A stretch of DNA of 7,811 nucleotides from Acidobacteriota bacterium (GTDB lineage Bacteria > Acidobacteriota > Vicinamibacteria > Vicinamibacterales > 2-12-FULL-66-21). Numbering within the stretch: position 1 is the stretch's first letter; each line of letters starts with the position of its first letter. Below are positions 5,743-7,811 of this stretch, piece by piece. A model generated the notes under the pieces. That model made no database searches, was not told the origin of the DNA, and was given only the letters and a program-made list of their open reading frames with translations. The translations under genes and the position numbers were made by a program. The DNA lies in NCBI GenBank assembly GCA_020200195.1, contig JAIVJE010000482.1:1-7811 (forward strand), written 5' to 3'.

Positions 5743-6417
5743 GTGCCTCATTTCTCCGCGACCTACAGCGAAGACGCGCTCCTCCTCCACCTGACAGCGC
5801 GCCGGCATCCAGCGGTAGTCCCTTTGAAACTTGCGCTCACGGACCGCCCGATCTGTTTCTACAACGACACGATTCCGCCCGACGCGCCCGCAGATATCTC
5901 CGCGATACAGCCATCAGGGCGCGTCTATCTCGTCCCGCTCGACGGGTTCTCTCCTGACACCGCGCGTGCCGTGGCGGACAACTTCGGGGAGAGGTTCAAC
6001 GTGGCAATGGAGATTGTGCCGTCTGCCACGGAGGCGCGCGCCTACAATTCCGATCGCCGGCAGCTGAACGCCAATGCCGTGCGCGCCTCGCTGCAGACGC
6101 AGTTTCCGTCCGCACGCGCTGTCGTCATCGCCGTGACCGACAAGGACATGTACATCCCCGCCTTTCGATGGCGTTACGCGTTCAGCTACCGCGCCGAGGA
6201 TCGGCTGGCGGTCGTCTCCACCGCGCGTATGGACCATGGCTGCCTCGGGCTGTTTCCTGCCGGCAAGGATCGGCGGTTATCCCGGCTCCGGAAGATGATC
6301 GGGAAAAACCTCGGGGTCCTGCACTACGGGCTGCCGCTGAGCAACGATCCACGGAGCCTGCTCTATGCCAACATCGGCGGCCCGCAGGAGCTCGACGTCA
6401 TGAGCGAGATCTTCTGA
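5743..6417 (+). CDS. Archaemetzincin-like protein lacking the HExxH zinc motif
   Basis: About 224 residues from the GTG at 5743. It has the archaemetzincin layout: a strand region GRVYLVPLDGF, ARAYNSDRRQLNANAV (the conserved R-Q element), VVIAVTDKDMYIPAF (residues 127-141, the characteristic V-T-D-x-D-x-Y strand), AVVSTARMD, and then the helix RLRKMIGKNLGVLHYGLP where true archaemetzincins carry HELGH followed by G-L-x-H-C. Aligned on the shared L-G, HELGH becomes KNLGV (6304-6318), so both zinc histidines and the catalytic glutamate are gone. The rest (NDPRSLLYANIGGPQELDVMSEIF) keeps family spacing. It is probably a catalytically dead homologue or a divergent family with another role. The start is uncertain: no ATG lies near the upstream stop at 5723, and the only upstream in-frame ATG (5587) adds arginine/serine-rich shadow sequence. 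No signal peptide is visible, which could mean a missed start. It follows the secreted-protein gene by about 19 bases. Confidence 0.66.
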   Translation: MPHFSATYSEDALLLHLTARRHPAVVPLKLALTDRPICFYNDTIPPDAPADISAIQPSGRVYLVPLDGFSPDTARAVADNFGERFNVAMEIVPSATEARAYNSDRRQLNANAVRASLQTQFPSARAVVIAVTDKDMYIPAFRWRYAFSYRAEDRLAVVSTARMDHGCLGLFPAGKDRRLSRLRKMIGKNLGVLHYGLPLSNDPRSLLYANIGGPQELDVMSEIF

Positions 6418-7811
6418 ACCACTGCGCAAAGATCTTCTTCAGCACGTCAGGGTCGGCCTTGGGTTTCCGATCGTACGTCATGACCCCGTTGATCTCCTGC
6501 TCGACGTCCGTGAGCTGCGTGTAGCAGTACCCGGCCCACGCGGCGTTCTCGCGCAGCGCTTTGACGAGACCGTTCAGCCGATCGAGAAAGGCTGATTGGC
6601 TGGGTTCGATTCCCGAGTATCCCCACTCGTTGCCCGCCTTCTGAGCGCCCATCCGGAATGCGATGCCGCCAAACTCCGTCATCAGGAACGGCGTCCCGTT
6701 GTACCCATACCCGTACGCGAGCGCTTCTCGGCCGTTACGTGGGATCCGCTGTGGCTCCCGCGAGAGGTGCGCGTACTTCGCCGCCAGCTCGGATCCCGTC
6801 CGCGCGTAGTCGTGCAACGTCATCAGGTCAGTAGCGTCAGTGTGCTCCCAGCCGTCGTTGTCGACGACGAGGCGCGTCGCGTCGAGTGAGCGCGTCAGGC
6901 GGTACAGGCTTTTGACGTGCTCCTGCTGTACGCGATCCGTCAGGATGTCCGGCACGCCCCAGCTCTCGTTGATCGGCACCCAGGCAATGATGCTCGGATG
7001 GTTGTAGTCCCGTGCGATCGCCTCCTGCCATTCGCTCACGAACCGTGACACGTACTCTGGAGAGTAGAAGTACGCGTTCGCCATTTCACCCCAGACGAGG
7101 AGCCCCATCCGATCGGCCCAGTACAGCCATCGCGGATCCTCGACCTTCTGATGCTTGCGCGCGCCGTTGAACCCCACCGCCTTCGTCATCTTGATGTCGT
7201 ACTGAATCCCATCGTCACTCGGCGGTGTGAGCAGGCTCTCCGGCCAATAGCCCTGGTCGAGCACCAGGCGGAGATAGTACGGCGCATTGTTCAGGTACAC
7301 GCGGCCGTCATGTACGCTCACCTTTCGAAGACCCACATACGAGCGGACGGTATCCTGCACTTCGGTGCCGGCGACCAGCTCAATCGTCGCGTCGTACAGG
7401 TTCGGGCGTTCGGGGCTCCAGAGCTCCTGTCGCTCGAGTGACAACACGGTCGTGCACCCGCGCGCTCCGCAGGCGCTCTCGGACTGCGTCACCGGCTGAT
7501 CCCGAAGCGTGAGGGTGGCTCGAATTCGTAGATTGGCGCCAGGATTCGCGGCAGCGACCTGCACCGTGACCTGCGAGCGGTCTATGTCAGGCGTCATGCG
7601 CAGCGTCGTGATGCGCGTCGGCTGCGCCGCCTCGATCCACACGGGCTGCCAGATGCCGGTCGTACGAGTGTAGAAGATCGACTCGGACTTCTCCTTCCAG
7701 TACTGCTTCCCGCGTGGAATGGTTCGATCGGTCGACGGATCTTCGACACGGAGCGTGACGATGTTGCCGGCGGGTTTGAGCCAGTCGGTGATGTCCGCGC
7801 TGAACGGCGTG
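6398..7811 (-). CDS. Glycoside hydrolase family 2 protein, N-terminus outside window
   Basis: The minus frame is open from the window edge to the TGA at 6400-6398; 470 residues are visible. It cleaves beta-linked sugars by a retaining mechanism; beta-galactosidase or beta-glucuronidase activity is typical. The visible start is the end of the GH2 sugar-binding domain: SADITDWLKPAGNIVTLRVE, then RGKQYW and IFYTRTTGIWQPVWIE. An Ig-like domain follows (about residues 60-165), then the TIM barrel. The acid/base is the E of PINESWG (codon 6967-6965) and the nucleophile the E of MTEFGG (codon 6676-6674), 97 residues apart. GARKHQKVEDPRWLYWAD and YCYTQLTDVEQEINGVMTYD near the C-terminus are typical of the bacterial GH2 group. 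About 100-150 N-terminal residues, including any signal peptide, lie beyond 7811. Its 3' end overlaps the convergent archaemetzincin-like gene by 20 bases. Substrate cannot be fixed from sequence alone. Confidence 0.93.
   Translation of the reverse strand, partial: TPFSADITDWLKPAGNIVTLRVEDPSTDRTIPRGKQYWKEKSESIFYTRTTGIWQPVWIEAAQPTRITTLRMTPDIDRSQVTVQVAAANPGANLRIRATLTLRDQPVTQSESACGARGCTTVLSLERQELWSPERPNLYDATIELVAGTEVQDTVRSYVGLRKVSVHDGRVYLNNAPYYLRLVLDQGYWPESLLTPPSDDGIQYDIKMTKAVGFNGARKHQKVEDPRWLYWADRMGLLVWGEMANAYFYSPEYVSRFVSEWQEAIARDYNHPSIIAWVPINESWGVPDILTDRVQQEHVKSLYRLTRSLDATRLVVDNDGWEHTDATDLMTLHDYARTGSELAAKYAHLSREPQRIPRNGREALAYGYGYNGTPFLMTEFGGIAFRMGAQKAGNEWGYSGIEPSQSAFLDRLNGLVKALRENAAWAGYCYTQLTDVEQEINGVMTYDRKPKADPDVLKKIFAQWFRRSRS

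Overview
The window is GC-rich, gene-dense bacterial chromosome. An Oar-like TonB-dependent receptor (signal peptide, carboxypeptidase-regulatory-like domain, plug, barrel) lies beside a DoxX gene and a family 2 glycoside hydrolase. This combination and the sequence style point to Acidobacteriota, perhaps the Vicinamibacteria, but that is inference from gene content; there is no marker gene or rRNA here. At least two genes carry reading-frame lesions (nickel transporter and TonB receptor), so the sequence is either a genome with decaying genes or a draft/metagenome assembly with indel errors.

Layout. Positions 1-416 (minus) hold a DoxX-family membrane protein whose 3' end runs into an 81-bp palindromic repeat and off the window edge. 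It is divergent from a frameshifted HoxN/NicO-type nickel/cobalt permease (617-1254, plus). The gap 1255-1658 has no gene. It holds a highly structured element: outer 34-bp imperfect terminal inverted repeats (1295-1328 / 1528-1561), each built of three 10-bp GATC-containing units, enclosing three consecutive hairpins. The middle hairpin is a second, identical, inverted copy of the 81-bp repeat at the window start.

Positions 1659-4824 encode the Oar-like TonB-dependent receptor, broken near 3240-3250 by what looks like an out-of-frame internal deletion. Five bases later starts a secreted protein of unknown function with one TPR-like repeat (4830-5723), followed by an archaemetzincin-like protein (about 5743-6417) in which the zinc-protease motif HExxH is replaced by KNLGV. 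The three genes run in one direction with almost no spacing and probably form one transcript. A GH2 glycoside hydrolase with both catalytic glutamates comes from the opposite strand (7811-6398, 5' end outside) and overlaps the archaemetzincin-like gene tail-to-tail by 20 bp.

Functionally, the receptor and GH2 enzyme fit uptake and breakdown of complex carbohydrate, but the window shows no regulatory link between them. The most unusual content is the repeat architecture around doxX/nicO and the motif-less archaemetzincin-like protein behind the receptor.
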